This document shows positions 47,540 through 56,736 of a stretch of 64,000 nt of DNA, in pieces. Position 1 is the first letter of the stretch; each line of letters starts with the position of its first letter. The translations under genes were made by a program, and so were the position numbers. Where the stretch lies: positions 7,119,001 to 7,183,000 of the forward strand of contig NZ_CP054918.1 of NCBI RefSeq assembly GCF_013364195.1. The letters run 5' to 3'. Under the pieces are notes generated by a model. It was given only the letters and a program-made list of their open reading frames with translations. It had not been told where the DNA came from and did no database searches. The DNA comes from Streptomyces sp. NA04227. GTDB lineage: Bacteria; Actinomycetota; Actinomycetes; Streptomycetales; Streptomycetaceae.

Positions 47540-48274
47540 GTGCCCGCTCCCCAGGAGAAGACCGCCCCGCCCGCGCGCTACGACGATCTGCGCGCCCTGT
47601 TCATCAACTGCACCCTCAAACGGTCGCCCGAGCGGAGCAACACCCAGGGCCTGGTCGACATCAGCCGCCGCATCATGGAGCGCAACTCCGTCCAGGTCGA
47701 CGAGTTCCGCGCCGTCGACCACGACATCGCCGTCGGCGTACGCCCCGACATGACCGAGTACGGGGCCGCCAGCGACGAGTGGCCCGCCCTCTTCGAGCGG
47801 GTCGCCGCGGCGGACATCCTGATCCTGGCCGGACCGATCTGGCTCGGCGACAACAGCTCGGTCACCAAGCGCGTCGTCGAGCGCCTCTACGGGATCTCCG
47901 GCGTGCTCAACGACCGTGGCCAGTACGCGTATTACGGCAAGGTCGGCGGCTGCCTGATCACCGGCAACGAGGACGGCCTCAAGCACTGCGCGATGAACCT
48001 CCTCTACAGCCTCCAGCACATCGGCTACACGATCCCGCCGCAGGCCGACGCGGGCTGGATCGGCGAGGCGGGCCCCGGCCCCAACTACCTGGACGAGGGC
48101 TCGGGCGGCCCCGAGAACGACTTCACCAACCGCAACACCACCTTCATGACCTGGAACCTCCTCCATCTGGCCCGGCTCCTGAAGGACGCGGGCGGCATCC
48201 CCGCGTACGGCAACCAGCGCTCGGAATGGGACGCGGGCTGCCGCTTCGACTTCGACAACCCCGAACACCGCTGA
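47540..48274 (+). CDS. NADPH-dependent FMN reductase/flavodoxin-fold protein
   Basis: A 244-residue flavoprotein. FMN-phosphate binding uses ALFINCTLKRSPERSNTQGL; the isoalloxazine loop is LAGPIWLGDNSSVTKRVVERLYG, as in NAD(P)H:FMN and WrbA-like reductases. The last 70 residues (GGPENDFTNRNTTFMTWNLLHLARLL) are typical of a longer actinobacterial subgroup. It starts with GTG; AGGAG lies upstream in ACCAGGAGAACG. The electron acceptor is unknown. Confidence 0.85.
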   Translation: MPAPQEKTAPPARYDDLRALFINCTLKRSPERSNTQGLVDISRRIMERNSVQVDEFRAVDHDIAVGVRPDMTEYGAASDEWPALFERVAAADILILAGPIWLGDNSSVTKRVVERLYGISGVLNDRGQYAYYGKVGGCLITGNEDGLKHCAMNLLYSLQHIGYTIPPQADAGWIGEAGPGPNYLDEGSGGPENDFTNRNTTFMTWNLLHLARLLKDAGGIPAYGNQRSEWDAGCRFDFDNPEHR

Positions 48275-48406
48275 GCGTGAGCCGTCGGCCCGGTCCGTAG
48301 TGATCTACGGCGTGCGTGAGGCTCGACGCGGTCCGTGCCCCTTGCCAGACTTGCCCCGTCCAGCGGGGCGGTACCGGTGGCGGGACACGGGTTGTGAGGA
48401 GAGCGC

Positions 48407-50047
48407 ATGGAAGCGTTGGTGGACGGGCCGGGGACGTCGGCGGCGGGGCTCAGCTATGCGCACGGCACCGATGCCACCACCCTGATCGGGGACACGATCG
48501 GGGCGAACCTCGCCCGCACCGCGGCCGCCCACCCGGACCGCGAGGCACTTGTCGACGTGCCCTCGGGACGCCGCTGGACCTACGCCGAACTCGACGCCGC
48601 TGTCTCGGAGTTGGCGCGCGGTCTGCTCGCACGGGGCGTGGCCAAGGGGGAGCGGGTCGGCATCTGGGCGGTCAACTGTCCGGAGTGGGTGCTCGTCCAG
48701 TACGCGACGGCCCGCATCGGCGCCGTCATGGTCAACATCAACCCCGCCTACCGTGCCCACGAGTTGGAGTTCGTCCTCAACCAGGCCGGGATCCGCCTGC
48801 TCGTCGCCTCGACCGGGCACAAGACGAGCGACTACCGGGCCCTCGTCGAGCAAGTACGGGGCGCGTGCCCGCAGTTGCGCGAGACCGTCTTCCTCGGCGA
48901 GCCGAGCTGGACCGCGCTGACCGAAGCGGGTGCCACCGTCGAACCGGCCGAACTCGCCGCCCATGCGGCCGAGTTGAGCTGTGACGACCCGATCAACATC
49001 CAGTACACCTCGGGCACCACCGGCTTCCCCAAGGGCGCCACCCTCTCGCACCACAACATCCTCAACAACGGCTACTGGGTGGCCGAGACGCTCGGTTACA
49101 CCGAGCGGGACCGGGTGTGCGTACCGGTGCCCTTCTACCACTGCTTCGGCATGGTGATGGGAAACCTGGCCGCCACCTCGCACGGCGCCTGCATCGTGAT
49201 CCCCGCGCCCTCCTTCGAACCGGCGGCGACCCTCGCCGCGGTCGCCCAGGAGCGCTGCACCTCGCTCTACGGGGTGCCGACCATGTTCATCGCCGAACTG
49301 AACCTCCCCGACTTCGCCGCGTACGACCTCTCCTCGCTGCGCACCGGCATCATGGCCGGATCGCCCTGCCCGGTGGAGGTCATGAAGCGCGTCGTCGCCG
49401 AGATGAACATGGCCGAGGTGTCCATCTGTTACGGCATGACGGAGACCTCGCCCGTCTCCTGTCAGACCCGGCGCGACGACGACCTCGAACGCCGCACCGG
49501 CACGGTCGGCCGCGTTCTGCCGCACCTGGAGGTCAAGGTGGTCGACCCGGTCTCCGGGGTGACCCTGCCGCACGGCGAGGCCGGGGAACTGTGCACCCGT
49601 GGCTACAGCGTGATGCTCGGCTACTGGAACGAGCCGGAGAAGACGGCCGAGGCGATCGACGCGGGGCGCTGGATGCACACCGGCGACCTCGCGGTGATGC
49701 GCGAGGACGGCTACCTCCAGATCGTCGGCCGCATCAAGGACATGATCATCCGGGGCGGCGAGAACATCTACCCGAGGGAGATCGAGGAGTTCCTGCACGG
49801 GCACCCGAAGATCGCCGACGTACAGGTGGTGGGCGTACCGCACGAGAAGTACGGCGAGGAGGTCCTTGCCTGCGTCATCCTGCACGACGCCGAACAGCCC
49901 CTGGATCTGGACGAGTTGCGCGCGTACTGCCACGAACGCCTCGCCCACTACAAGATCCCGTCCCGGCTGCGGATCATGGACGACTTCCCGATGACGGTCA
50001 GCGGCAAGGTCCGCAAGGTGGAGCTGCGGGAGGGGTACGGGGCCTGA
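48407..50047 (+). CDS. Medium/long-chain fatty-acid-CoA ligase
   Basis: A 546-residue ANL enzyme close to the FadD-like AMP-binding acyl-CoA synthetases. P-loop [16 protein letters not shown], gate region [11 protein letters not shown], adenylate motif [11 protein letters not shown], hinge [21 protein letters not shown] and catalytic Lys in [14 protein letters not shown] are all intact. It should activate fatty acids for beta-oxidation or lipid synthesis. It is monocistronic, followed by a 133-bp gap before the urate operon. Confidence 0.92.
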   Translation: MEALVDGPGTSAAGLSYAHGTDATTLIGDTIGANLARTAAAHPDREALVDVPSGRRWTYAELDAAVSELARGLLARGVAKGERVGIWAVNCPEWVLVQYATARIGAVMVNINPAYRAHELEFVLNQAGIRLLVASTGHKTSDYRALVEQVRGACPQLRETVFLGEPSWTALTEAGATVEPAELAAHAAELSCDDPINIQYTSGTTGFPKGATLSHHNILNNGYWVAETLGYTERDRVCVPVPFYHCFGMVMGNLAATSHGACIVIPAPSFEPAATLAAVAQERCTSLYGVPTMFIAELNLPDFAAYDLSSLRTGIMAGSPCPVEVMKRVVAEMNMAEVSICYGMTETSPVSCQTRRDDDLERRTGTVGRVLPHLEVKVVDPVSGVTLPHGEAGELCTRGYSVMLGYWNEPEKTAEAIDAGRWMHTGDLAVMREDGYLQIVGRIKDMIIRGGENIYPREIEEFLHGHPKIADVQVVGVPHEKYGEEVLACVILHDAEQPLDLDELRAYCHERLAHYKIPSRLRIMDDFPMTVSGKVRKVELREGYGA

Positions 50048-50180
50048 GGGTCGACCGCCGACCACTGGCCACTGGCCGGCCCGTCGCGTGCGGGCCGGGG
50101 GCCGGGCGCGCGTCCGTCCGTTACTGTCGCCCGCAGCGGCCGGGACCGTCCCGGCCCGGGAACGGACCGCGGGGGACACC

Positions 50181-50432
50181 GTGCGACTGAGCCTGGAGTT
50201 CACCACCGAGCCCTTCGACCTGGACGAGACGCCCGGCCACGCCCTCGCCACGCGCGCCGTGCTCGCCTCGGCAGGCCTCGACTCGGTGGAAGTAGGACCC
50301 TTCGGCAACTCGGCCGAGGGCGGGCAGGAGGCCGTGCTCGCGGCCGTGGACGCGGTCCTGCGCGCGGGCCTCGCGGCGGGCGCCACCCGCGTCTCGCTCC
50401 AGGTCAACCTCCTTGCGGGGGAGGGGACATGA
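50181..50432 (+). CDS. Small YkoF/MTH1187-like (thiamine-binding fold) protein
   Basis: An 83-residue single-domain protein. LSLEFTTEPFDLDETPGHALATR, VEVGPFGNSAEGGQEAVLAAV and ATRVSLQVNLL match the ferredoxin-like fold of YkoF/MTH1187 thiamine-binding proteins, including the VGPFGxxxEG loop. The GTG at 50181 follows GGGGGA. Its end overlaps the next gene (GGGGACATGAGC), and it leads the urate-degradation gene group, where a thiamine role is not obvious; it may bind a purine-like ligand instead. Confidence 0.68.
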   Translation: MRLSLEFTTEPFDLDETPGHALATRAVLASAGLDSVEVGPFGNSAEGGQEAVLAAVDAVLRAGLAAGATRVSLQVNLLAGEGT

Positions 50433-50866
50433 GCGGGGCGGCCGACAAGGGGACGGCCCCGGACGACGACCCGTTCACGGCCGCGCTCCGGCCGCTGGTG
50501 GACGCCGTGGGCGGCGAGATCCTCGCACCGGCCGAGGCCGCTCCCGGGGACGTGATGCTGCACTGGGAGGGACACGAAGCCCTCGCCGTACGGCTCCCGC
50601 AGCTCGCCGAGTCCCTGGACCGCATCCTCACCGCTCTGGAGCGTCAGTACGGCGAGCCGCTCGCCGCACTCGACCGCCGGACGAAGCAGGAGATCGTCCG
50701 CGGCCTCGAAGCGCGCGGGGCGTTCACGGTACGGCACGGGGTCGAGCGGGCGGCGCGGGCACTGGGGGTCAGCCGGTTCACGGTTTACAACTACTTGAAC
50801 CGGCAGAGCGCCGCTCCGGAGAGCGCCGTCCCGGAGCGTGCCGCAGTGGAGGACGGCGAGGTGTAG
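50429..50866 (+). CDS. HTH-domain regulator, PucR-C-terminal-like
   Basis: A 145-residue protein. Residues about 65-130 resemble the HTH_30 domain found at the C-terminus of PucR-type purine regulators (LDRRTKQEIVRGLEARGAF followed by VERAARALGVSRFTVYNYLNR). The N-terminal half has no recognised sensor domain. It overlaps the preceding small gene (ATGA) and lies 106 bp before the decarboxylase gene, so it is the natural candidate to bind the inverted repeat at 50888-50902. Confidence 0.8.
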   Translation: MSGAADKGTAPDDDPFTAALRPLVDAVGGEILAPAEAAPGDVMLHWEGHEALAVRLPQLAESLDRILTALERQYGEPLAALDRRTKQEIVRGLEARGAFTVRHGVERAARALGVSRFTVYNYLNRQSAAPESAVPERAAVEDGEV

Positions 50867-50887
50867 CGCACCCGCCGCACCGCGATT

Positions 50888-50902
50888 TCAACAAACTGTT
50901 GA
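50888..50902. promoter_or_regulatory. Operator-like inverted repeat over the promoter of the urate genes
   Basis: TCAACA-AAC-TGTTGA, perfect six-base arms around three bases. Its right arm overlaps a -35-like TTGACG (50900-50905), with a -10-like TTAGCT about 19 bases on (near 50925). Binding here would block polymerase. It lies 71 bp before the OHCU decarboxylase start. Confidence 0.65.
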
Positions 50903-50972
50903 CGCGGGTCGGCCGTGCGGGCTTAGCTGGCAGTGAGGAGCAGCGCGCCCGGCACCGGCCCGTGGAGGCAGC

Positions 50973-51563
50973 GTGAGTTCAGGTTCGACTCCCGGTCTCG
51001 ACCGTTTCAACGCCCTGCCCGAGGAGCGGGCCGAGACACTGCTGCGCAACGTCTGTGCCTCCCGCGCCTGGGTACACGGACTGCTCGCGCGCCGTCCCTA
51101 CGCCTCGCTCGGTGAACTCCTTGCCGCCTCCGACGAGTTCACGGCCGCGCTCCAGGCGCGCGACCTCGGCGAGGCGCTCGCCGCGCATCCGCCGATCGGT
51201 CGCCCCACGGCGGGCGACGCCCGCTCCGCCCGGGAGCAGCGCGGGGCGGCATCGGCCTCCGAGCAGCTCAGGGCCGAGCTCCTGGCACTCAACCTGCGCT
51301 ACCAGGAACGGTTCGGACAGGTGTTCCTGATCTGCGCCACCGGACTCGACGGCCGCACGATGCGCGACGCCCTGCGCACCCGCCTCGGCAACACGCCGGA
51401 ACGCGAACGCGCGCTCGTCCGCACCGAACTCGGCAAGATCAACCGGATCCGGCTGTACGAGCTGGCCGAGGCTCAGCCGAAGCCTCAGTCCGCCCTCGAA
51501 CCAGGTGCCGGGTCCGCGTCCGAGCCCAAGAGCCGATCCGCGTCCGAGGCCCAAGGAGAGTGA
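50973..51563 (+). CDS. 2-Oxo-4-hydroxy-4-carboxy-5-ureidoimidazoline (OHCU) decarboxylase
   Basis: A 196-residue all-helical enzyme of the uricolytic route, converting OHCU to S-allantoin. FNALPEERAETLLRNVCASRAW, AHPPIGRPTAGDARSAREQRGA (catalytic His and Ala-His-Pro region) and YQERFGQVFLICATGLDG (Glu, Gln) are diagnostic. The C-terminal 30 residues are a disordered Ser/Glu/Pro tail not needed in homologues. It overlaps the next gene start. The GTG start is preceded by GGAGGCAGC. Confidence 0.92.
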   Translation: MSSGSTPGLDRFNALPEERAETLLRNVCASRAWVHGLLARRPYASLGELLAASDEFTAALQARDLGEALAAHPPIGRPTAGDARSAREQRGAASASEQLRAELLALNLRYQERFGQVFLICATGLDGRTMRDALRTRLGNTPERERALVRTELGKINRIRLYELAEAQPKPQSALEPGAGSASEPKSRSASEAQGE

Positions 51564-51976
51564 CCGCAGTGCCCGCGCCGACCGAGTCCGACGAGCCGAC
51601 CGAGTCCGACGAGCCGACCACGCCCGCCGCGGGGGCGGGGGCCACGGCTGCCACCGTGTCCACACACGTCCTCGACACCGCGGCCGGACACCCGGCCGCG
51701 GGTATCGGGGTAAACCTCAACGCCCGTGCGGCGAGCGGCACTTGGGCATCGGTCGGGTCCTCGCGTACGGACCCCGACGGCCGGTGCCGCGACCTGCCGC
51801 CGCTTCCTACGGGGACCACCGCGGCCCGCCTCGACTTCGACACCGGCCCGGCCGCCCCGGTGGCCCGGGGCTTCTTCCCCGAGGTGGCCGTCACCTTCAC
51901 CGTCTCGCCGGGCGAGCACCACCACGTACCGCTGCTGCTCAGCCCGTACGGCTACACGGTGTACCGGGGGAGCTGA
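51560..51976 (+). CDS. 5-Hydroxyisourate hydrolase (transthyretin-like)
   Basis: A 138-residue protein. The core (residues about 33-138) starts VSTHVLDTAAGHPAAGI with the active-site His and ends in SPYGYTVYRGS, the conserved YRGS C-terminus of HIU hydrolases; HHHVPLLLSP supplies further active-site residues. It hydrolyses the uricase product to OHCU. The first 30 residues, TESDEP repeats and Ala/Gly, are an unusual extension; they depend on the GTG at 51560, which overlaps the upstream stop. A later start may be used. Confidence 0.9.
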   Translation: MTAVPAPTESDEPTESDEPTTPAAGAGATAATVSTHVLDTAAGHPAAGIGVNLNARAASGTWASVGSSRTDPDGRCRDLPPLPTGTTAARLDFDTGPAAPVARGFFPEVAVTFTVSPGEHHHVPLLLSPYGYTVYRGS

Positions 51977-52033
51977 CCCACCACCCGTACCCGACAACCC
52001 GCAGGCGGGCCCGAACCGACCGAAGGAGACGTC

Positions 52034-53002
52034 GTGAACGAGGCGAACGAGGTGAACGAACCGAACGGGGCAGAGCGTCCGCGTCCGGTGCTCCTTGGAC
52101 AGAACCAGTACGGCAAGGCGGAGTGCCGGGTGGTGCGGGTGACCCGCGAGGGCGGGCGGCACCGGCTCAAGGATCTGAACGTCTCGGTCTCGCTGTCCGG
52201 GGACATGGACGAGGTCCACCTCAGCGGCGCCAACGCGCGCGTGCTGCCGACCGACACCATGAAGAACACGGTGTTCGCCTTCGCCAAGGAGTACGGGATC
52301 GCGGGTGTGGAGGAGTTCGCCGTGCGGCTGGCGCGGCACTTCGTGCGGTCGCAGGAGGCGATCGGGCGGGCGGAGGTCAGGATCGAGCAGTACGCGTGGG
52401 AGCGGCTTGCCGACGGAGACGGCCGGGAGTTCGCCCACTCCTTCGCCCGCAAGGGGCAGGAGACCCGGCTGACCCGGGTCACCTGCGAGGGGGAGCGCTG
52501 GGAGGTGGTCTCCGGGCTCAAGGACCTCGTCCTGATGAACACCACCGACTCGGAGTTCCGCGGTTTCGCGACGGACCCCTACACCACCCTCACCGAGACC
52601 GGCGACCGCGTCCTGGCCACCGAGGTCTTCGCGCGCTGGCGGTTCCACTGGACCGGGGGCGGTGACCCGGTGCCGGACTGGGAGTCCTCGTACCCGGCCG
52701 TCCGGAGCTGTCTGCTCGAGGCCTTCGCGGGCACCTACTCGCACTCGCTGCAGCAGACGCTCTACGCGATGGGCTCGCAGGTGATAGCCGTGCGCCCGGA
52801 GGTCGACGAGATACGCCTGTCGCTGCCGAACAAGCACCACTTCCTCGTGGACCTCGCGCCGTTCGGCCTCGACAACGAGAGCGGCGACGACCGGGTCTAC
52901 CTCGCCGCCGACCGGCCGTACGGCCTGATCGAGGCAACCGTGTTGCGCGAGGGCCGCGAGGCCCGTATCCCCACCGTTCCCGCCGGACAGCCGCAGGCCT
53001 GA
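52034..53002 (+). CDS. Urate oxidase (uricase)
   Basis: A 322-residue cofactor-free oxidase converting urate and O2 to 5-hydroxyisourate and H2O2. Diagnostic pieces are LGQNQYGKAECRVVRV (Lys of the catalytic dyad region), VLPTDTMKNTVFAFAKEYG (Thr-Asp-Thr), LVLMNTTDSEFRGF, and LPNKHHFLVDL near the end (Asn, His). The GTG start follows GAAGGAGACGTC. It forms with the two preceding genes the complete urate-to-allantoin set. The N-terminal 15 residues are Asn/Glu-rich repeats (NEANEVNEPN). Confidence 0.94.
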   Translation: MNEANEVNEPNGAERPRPVLLGQNQYGKAECRVVRVTREGGRHRLKDLNVSVSLSGDMDEVHLSGANARVLPTDTMKNTVFAFAKEYGIAGVEEFAVRLARHFVRSQEAIGRAEVRIEQYAWERLADGDGREFAHSFARKGQETRLTRVTCEGERWEVVSGLKDLVLMNTTDSEFRGFATDPYTTLTETGDRVLATEVFARWRFHWTGGGDPVPDWESSYPAVRSCLLEAFAGTYSHSLQQTLYAMGSQVIAVRPEVDEIRLSLPNKHHFLVDLAPFGLDNESGDDRVYLAADRPYGLIEATVLREGREARIPTVPAGQPQA

Positions 53003-53035
53003 GAGCGGGCCGTACTCAACAAGGAGGCCCACGCC

Positions 53036-54424
53036 GTGCAGCAGGGGCAGAGCGTCGAGCGTCTGGTCATCGAGAACTGTGCCGTCGCCACCGTCGACGC
53101 GCACGACACCGAGTACGCCGACGGGCATGTGGTCGTCGCGGGCGAGCGGATCGAGGCGGTGGGGGCGGGGGCGGCGCCCCATGTGGCGGGGCCGGTGCGG
53201 CGCGTCGACGCGCGCGGGCATCTCGTCACGCCGGGCCTTATCAACACGCACCACCACTTCTACCAGTGGCTCACCCGCGGCCTGGCCACGAACCACCCTC
53301 TCTTCGACTGGCTGCGGGCGCTCTACCCGGTCTGGGCCCGGATCGACGAGCCGATGGTGGACACGGCGGCGCGCGCCTCACTGGCGATGATGGCGCGCGG
53401 TGGGGTGACCACCGCCGCCGATCACCACTACGTCTTCCCGCGCGGCGCGGGCGACCTCGCGGGCGCCGTGGTGCGCGCCGCGCAGGACACCGGCGTGCGC
53501 CTCACGCTCGCGCGCGGCTCGATGGACCGCGGCGTCTCGCAGGGTGGGCTGCCGCCGGACTTCGCGGTGGAGAGCCTGGACGAGGCGCTCGCCGCGACCG
53601 AGGCGGCCATCGACCGCTACCACGACGCCTCGCCCGGCGCGATGACCCAGATCGCCGTCGCGCCCTGCTCGCCGTTCTCGGTGAGTACCGAACTCATGCG
53701 GCAGGGCGCGGAGTTGGCCCGCCGCAAAGGGGTGCGGCTGCACACACACGGTTCCGAGACGGCCGAGGAGGAGAAGTTCTGCCACGAGCTGTTCGGCATG
53801 GGGCCCACGGACTACTTCGCCGACACCGGGTGGCTGGGCGAGGACGTGTGGATGGCGCACTGCGTCCATATGACCGACGCCGACCTGGCCGCCTTCGCCC
53901 GTACCGGCACCGGCGTCGCCCACTGCCCCTCGTCCAACGCCCGTCTGGCGGCCGGGATCGCGCGGGTGACCGACATGCTGGGCGCCGGGATCCCGGTGGG
54001 CCTCGGCGTGGACGGGACCGCGTCGAACGAGTCGGGCGAACTGCACACCGAACTGCGCAACGCCCTGCTCGTGAACCGCCTCGGACCGCACCGCGAGGCG
54101 GCACTGAACACCCGTCAGGCACTGCGCCTCGCCACCGTCGGCGGGGCGAGGGTGCTCGGCCGCGACCGCGAACTCGGCTCCCTGGAACCGGGCAAGCTCG
54201 CCGACCTCGTGCTCTGGCGGATGGACACCCTCGCGCACTCGTCCATCGCCGATCCGGTCGCCGCCCTGGTCCTGGGCGCTCCGGCGCCCGTCACCCTGGC
54301 GCTGGTCGGTGGGCGGCCGGTCGTCGAGGACGGGCGGCTGCGGCATGTCGACGAGGCGGCGGTGGCCCGCGCGGCGCGTGCGGAGGCGCGGCGGCTGGGG
54401 GAGTTGGCGGGGGCGGGCGGCTGA
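53036..54424 (+). CDS. 8-Oxoguanine deaminase / amidohydrolase of the TrzN-AtzA type
   Basis: A 462-residue TIM-barrel deaminase. Metal ligands are INTHHHFYQW (residues 70-78), HTHGSETAEEE (His), WMAHCVHMTD (His) and GLGVDGTASNES (Asp). The last motif and its length match bacterial 8-oxoguanine deaminases, which yield uric acid; this feeds the neighbouring uricase. Guanine or other triazine-like substrates remain possible. It lies 33 bp behind uricase (AAGGAGG upstream of the GTG). Confidence 0.9.
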   Translation: MQQGQSVERLVIENCAVATVDAHDTEYADGHVVVAGERIEAVGAGAAPHVAGPVRRVDARGHLVTPGLINTHHHFYQWLTRGLATNHPLFDWLRALYPVWARIDEPMVDTAARASLAMMARGGVTTAADHHYVFPRGAGDLAGAVVRAAQDTGVRLTLARGSMDRGVSQGGLPPDFAVESLDEALAATEAAIDRYHDASPGAMTQIAVAPCSPFSVSTELMRQGAELARRKGVRLHTHGSETAEEEKFCHELFGMGPTDYFADTGWLGEDVWMAHCVHMTDADLAAFARTGTGVAHCPSSNARLAAGIARVTDMLGAGIPVGLGVDGTASNESGELHTELRNALLVNRLGPHREAALNTRQALRLATVGGARVLGRDRELGSLEPGKLADLVLWRMDTLAHSSIADPVAALVLGAPAPVTLALVGGRPVVEDGRLRHVDEAAVARAARAEARRLGELAGAGG

Positions 54425-54529
54425 GCGGTGGAGCCGAGGCGCGGCGGACCCGCGCTCACGCACTTCCCTCCCCGCCCCCGTTGCGCGGAGCGTGGGCACC
54501 GGCCCCGGTGTGAGTGGGCCGCAGGGGTT

Positions 54530-54952
54530 CTACAGGCCGAGGACGGCCGGTTCCTTGGCCACGGCGCGCAGTGCCTGGGCCGGGTCGTCGACCAGCTTGC
54601 GGGCCGAGAGGTCGAGGATGCCGCCGACCACGTCGAACTCGGCGGAGAGGGTGCCGTCCTTCTTGGTGATGCGCTGCTCCAGCTTGAAGGTCTTGCCGCC
54701 GCCCCAGACGAACAGACAGCTGACGTCGACCTCGTCACCGGCGTACAGCTCGCGGCGGTAGCGGATGGTCGTCTCCAGGACGACGGGCCCGATACCGTTC
54801 GCGACCAGGTCCTTCTGCCGGATCCCGGCCGCTTCGAGCAGAGCCCAGCGGGCGTGCTCGGAGTACTGGAGGTAGACGGCCTGGTTCAGGTGGCCCTGGG
54901 TGTCGGTCTCGTATCCGCGGACGGTGATGGGGACGGTGAACGGCTGTGCCAC
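54530..54952 (-). CDS. Hotdog-fold acyl-CoA thioesterase (4HBT family)
   Basis: A 140-residue YbgC/FcbC-like thioesterase: ETDTQGHLNQAVYLQYSEHARWALLEAAG carries the catalytic Asp (TDTQGH) and the start of the hotdog helix, RYRRELYAGDEVDV and FKLEQRITKKDG complete the sheet. It hydrolyses short acyl- or aryl-CoA. The GTG at 54952 was chosen, with AAAGG upstream; the frame is open 40 codons further without similarity. It is convergent with the deaminase gene. Confidence 0.85.
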   Translation of the reverse strand: MAQPFTVPITVRGYETDTQGHLNQAVYLQYSEHARWALLEAAGIRQKDLVANGIGPVVLETTIRYRRELYAGDEVDVSCLFVWGGGKTFKLEQRITKKDGTLSAEFDVVGGILDLSARKLVDDPAQALRAVAKEPAVLGL

Positions 54953-55142
54953 GACGTGCCTTTCGCTGTAACGAGCTGAGCGGCTGCTCAGCACAGTGAA
55001 ACTCGCGGCGCCCGCCCGGCATTCCCTGATCCCCGCCACTTCGGCGGTGGTGCTCGGTACTCGGGCCATGCCCCCTCCGCACTCCTCCTCCGTACTCCTG
55101 CCCTTCGGACGAACGGCGGGTCCGTACGGAGACGAACGAGGC

Positions 55143-55823
55143 TCAGGTGCGCCGCGGCGAGGCCAGGACGAAACGGTTGCCGGGCCGCGCTCCGGTGTAC
55201 TGCCCGGTCTGCCAGCCCGCCTCCGCCAACGACTGGGCGCAGGCGCCCAGTTCGGTCTCCGAGTACGCGTGGACCGCGACCGCCTCGGGCTGTGCGGTGT
55301 CGGTGACGCGGTAGCCCGCGCCCGCCGCCGAGGCGGGGCGGTGGCCCGCGGCCTCCAGGGCGAGCGCGGCAGCGGATATGAGATGCGTACGCTCCCAGCC
55401 GCACGGACGGTCCGATGCCCCGTCCGGGTTGGTCATCCGCCGCAGTTCGAGCAGTCCCTGCCAGGCACTGCGTACCTCGTGCCGCCGCCCGGGCCCGTCG
55501 GCGGGCGCGTCCGGATCGCCCGGGCGCGACGTGAACACCTCCGCGGCCGGGGGTGGTCCGGGCTCGGGCCTCTCCGTCGGTACGGGCTCCCGTGCGGGGC
55601 CGCTCCCGGAGGCCGGCGCGACCGGTGCGGGCGCGGTCTCCGCCTCCCGCAGACGCTGCCCGGCCGGGGTCAGATAGCAGTCGTGCGGCGGACGCGGATG
55701 CCGGAAGGCGAGGCAGAGCCGGACCAGGGCGGCGAGCTGGTTCTCGGTCCCCTTGAGGCGGCCGGTACCCGGATCCGCGGCGACGACGACACGCAACTGC
55801 GCCGCGGTCGGCGTTCTCGCCAT
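55143..55823 (-). CDS. Hypothetical protein with Pro/Gly-rich linker
   Basis: A 226-residue protein I do not recognise. Two parts are visible: N-terminal residues 1-65 (TAAQLRVVVAADPGTGRLKGTENQLAALVRLC followed by PPHDCYLTPAGQRLRE) look like a winged-helix-type domain, and residues 115-226 (AWQGLLELRRM, VHAYSETELGACAQSLAEAGW, YTGARPGNRFVLASPRRT) form a second domain resembling a small alpha/beta fold. A disordered Pro/Glu/Arg linker joins them. No signal peptide. It is single, between a thioesterase and a phosphatase gene. Confidence 0.7.
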   Translation of the reverse strand: MARTPTAAQLRVVVAADPGTGRLKGTENQLAALVRLCLAFRHPRPPHDCYLTPAGQRLREAETAPAPVAPASGSGPAREPVPTERPEPGPPPAAEVFTSRPGDPDAPADGPGRRHEVRSAWQGLLELRRMTNPDGASDRPCGWERTHLISAAALALEAAGHRPASAAGAGYRVTDTAQPEAVAVHAYSETELGACAQSLAEAGWQTGQYTGARPGNRFVLASPRRT

Positions 55824-55984
55824 GGCTCCCACTCCCTCCGTGCTCCGTCTCGGCTCGCTCGGTGTCCCAACTCGGGCATCCGGCGCATGCGATGTATTCG
55901 ACGTATCCCAAGGCTAGGAGACGGGTCTGACATCTCGCGGCCACCGGACCCACCGGACGAAGCCGTGCGCCGGAGAGGAGTCCC

Positions 55985-56584
55985 CTACAACCCCGGCCGG
56001 AGGTTCCACTCCGCGACGACCGGGCGGCCGCGTTCCGTGCCGAGTCGCCCCAAGGTGGCGGTAGCGAGCTGGAACAGGCCGCCCGCGGCGGGCGGCAGAC
56101 CGAGCCTGCGGGCCGTCAGTACGCGCAGGAGGTGGCCGTGGGCGACGAGCACCACGTCGCCCTCCGTCTCGCTGAGCATCGCGTCGGCCCTGGCCAGGAC
56201 GCGGTCCGCGCGGAGGCCGACCTGCTCCGGGGTCTCGCCGGGGTGCTCGGGCGGTCCCTCGGGCACGCCGTCGCGGAACAGGAACCAGCCGGGCCGGGTG
56301 GTGTGGATCTCGGCGGTCGTGATGCCCTCGTAGGCGCCGTAGTCCCATTCGGTGAGGTCCTCGTCGAGGATCGGCTCGCCGAGCCCGGCGAGCTCCGCGG
56401 TCTCGCGGGCGCGCAGGCGCGGGCTGCACAGCACCGCGGCGATGCGGCGCGAGGTGATCAGCGGGCCCACCGCGCGGGCCTGGGCCCGTCCGTTCTCGGT
56501 GAGGGCGAGATCGGTCCAACTGGTGTGCTGCCCCGTACGGGACCACTCCGTCTCGCCGTGCCGCACGAGGAGAAGGTCGCCCAT
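55985..56584 (-). CDS. Histidine phosphatase family protein (phosphoglycerate-mutase-like)
   Basis: A 199-residue phosphatase. The catalytic motif LLVRHGETEWSRTGQHT (His8 as phospho-acceptor) and second-half VVLVAHGHLLRVL are intact, with Glu in EWDYGAYEG as acid. It resembles the cofactor-independent phosphatases (PhoE/CobC type) rather than glycolytic mutase. The substrate is unknown. Confidence 0.9.
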   Translation of the reverse strand: MGDLLLVRHGETEWSRTGQHTSWTDLALTENGRAQARAVGPLITSRRIAAVLCSPRLRARETAELAGLGEPILDEDLTEWDYGAYEGITTAEIHTTRPGWFLFRDGVPEGPPEHPGETPEQVGLRADRVLARADAMLSETEGDVVLVAHGHLLRVLTARRLGLPPAAGGLFQLATATLGRLGTERGRPVVAEWNLRPGL

Positions 56585-56736
56585 GTTTCTGTCCCGTTCT
56601 GTTCGGTGCTCGTTGCTTCGGCTGGTACGTTGCCCCGCTTCGCGGACCCGCGTACCTCGGCACCGAGCCTGCCACCACGTGTGGCGCGGCCCTCACCCGC
56701 CCCGCCCGGGAGGGCCCGCGACCGCCCTACTGCCGA

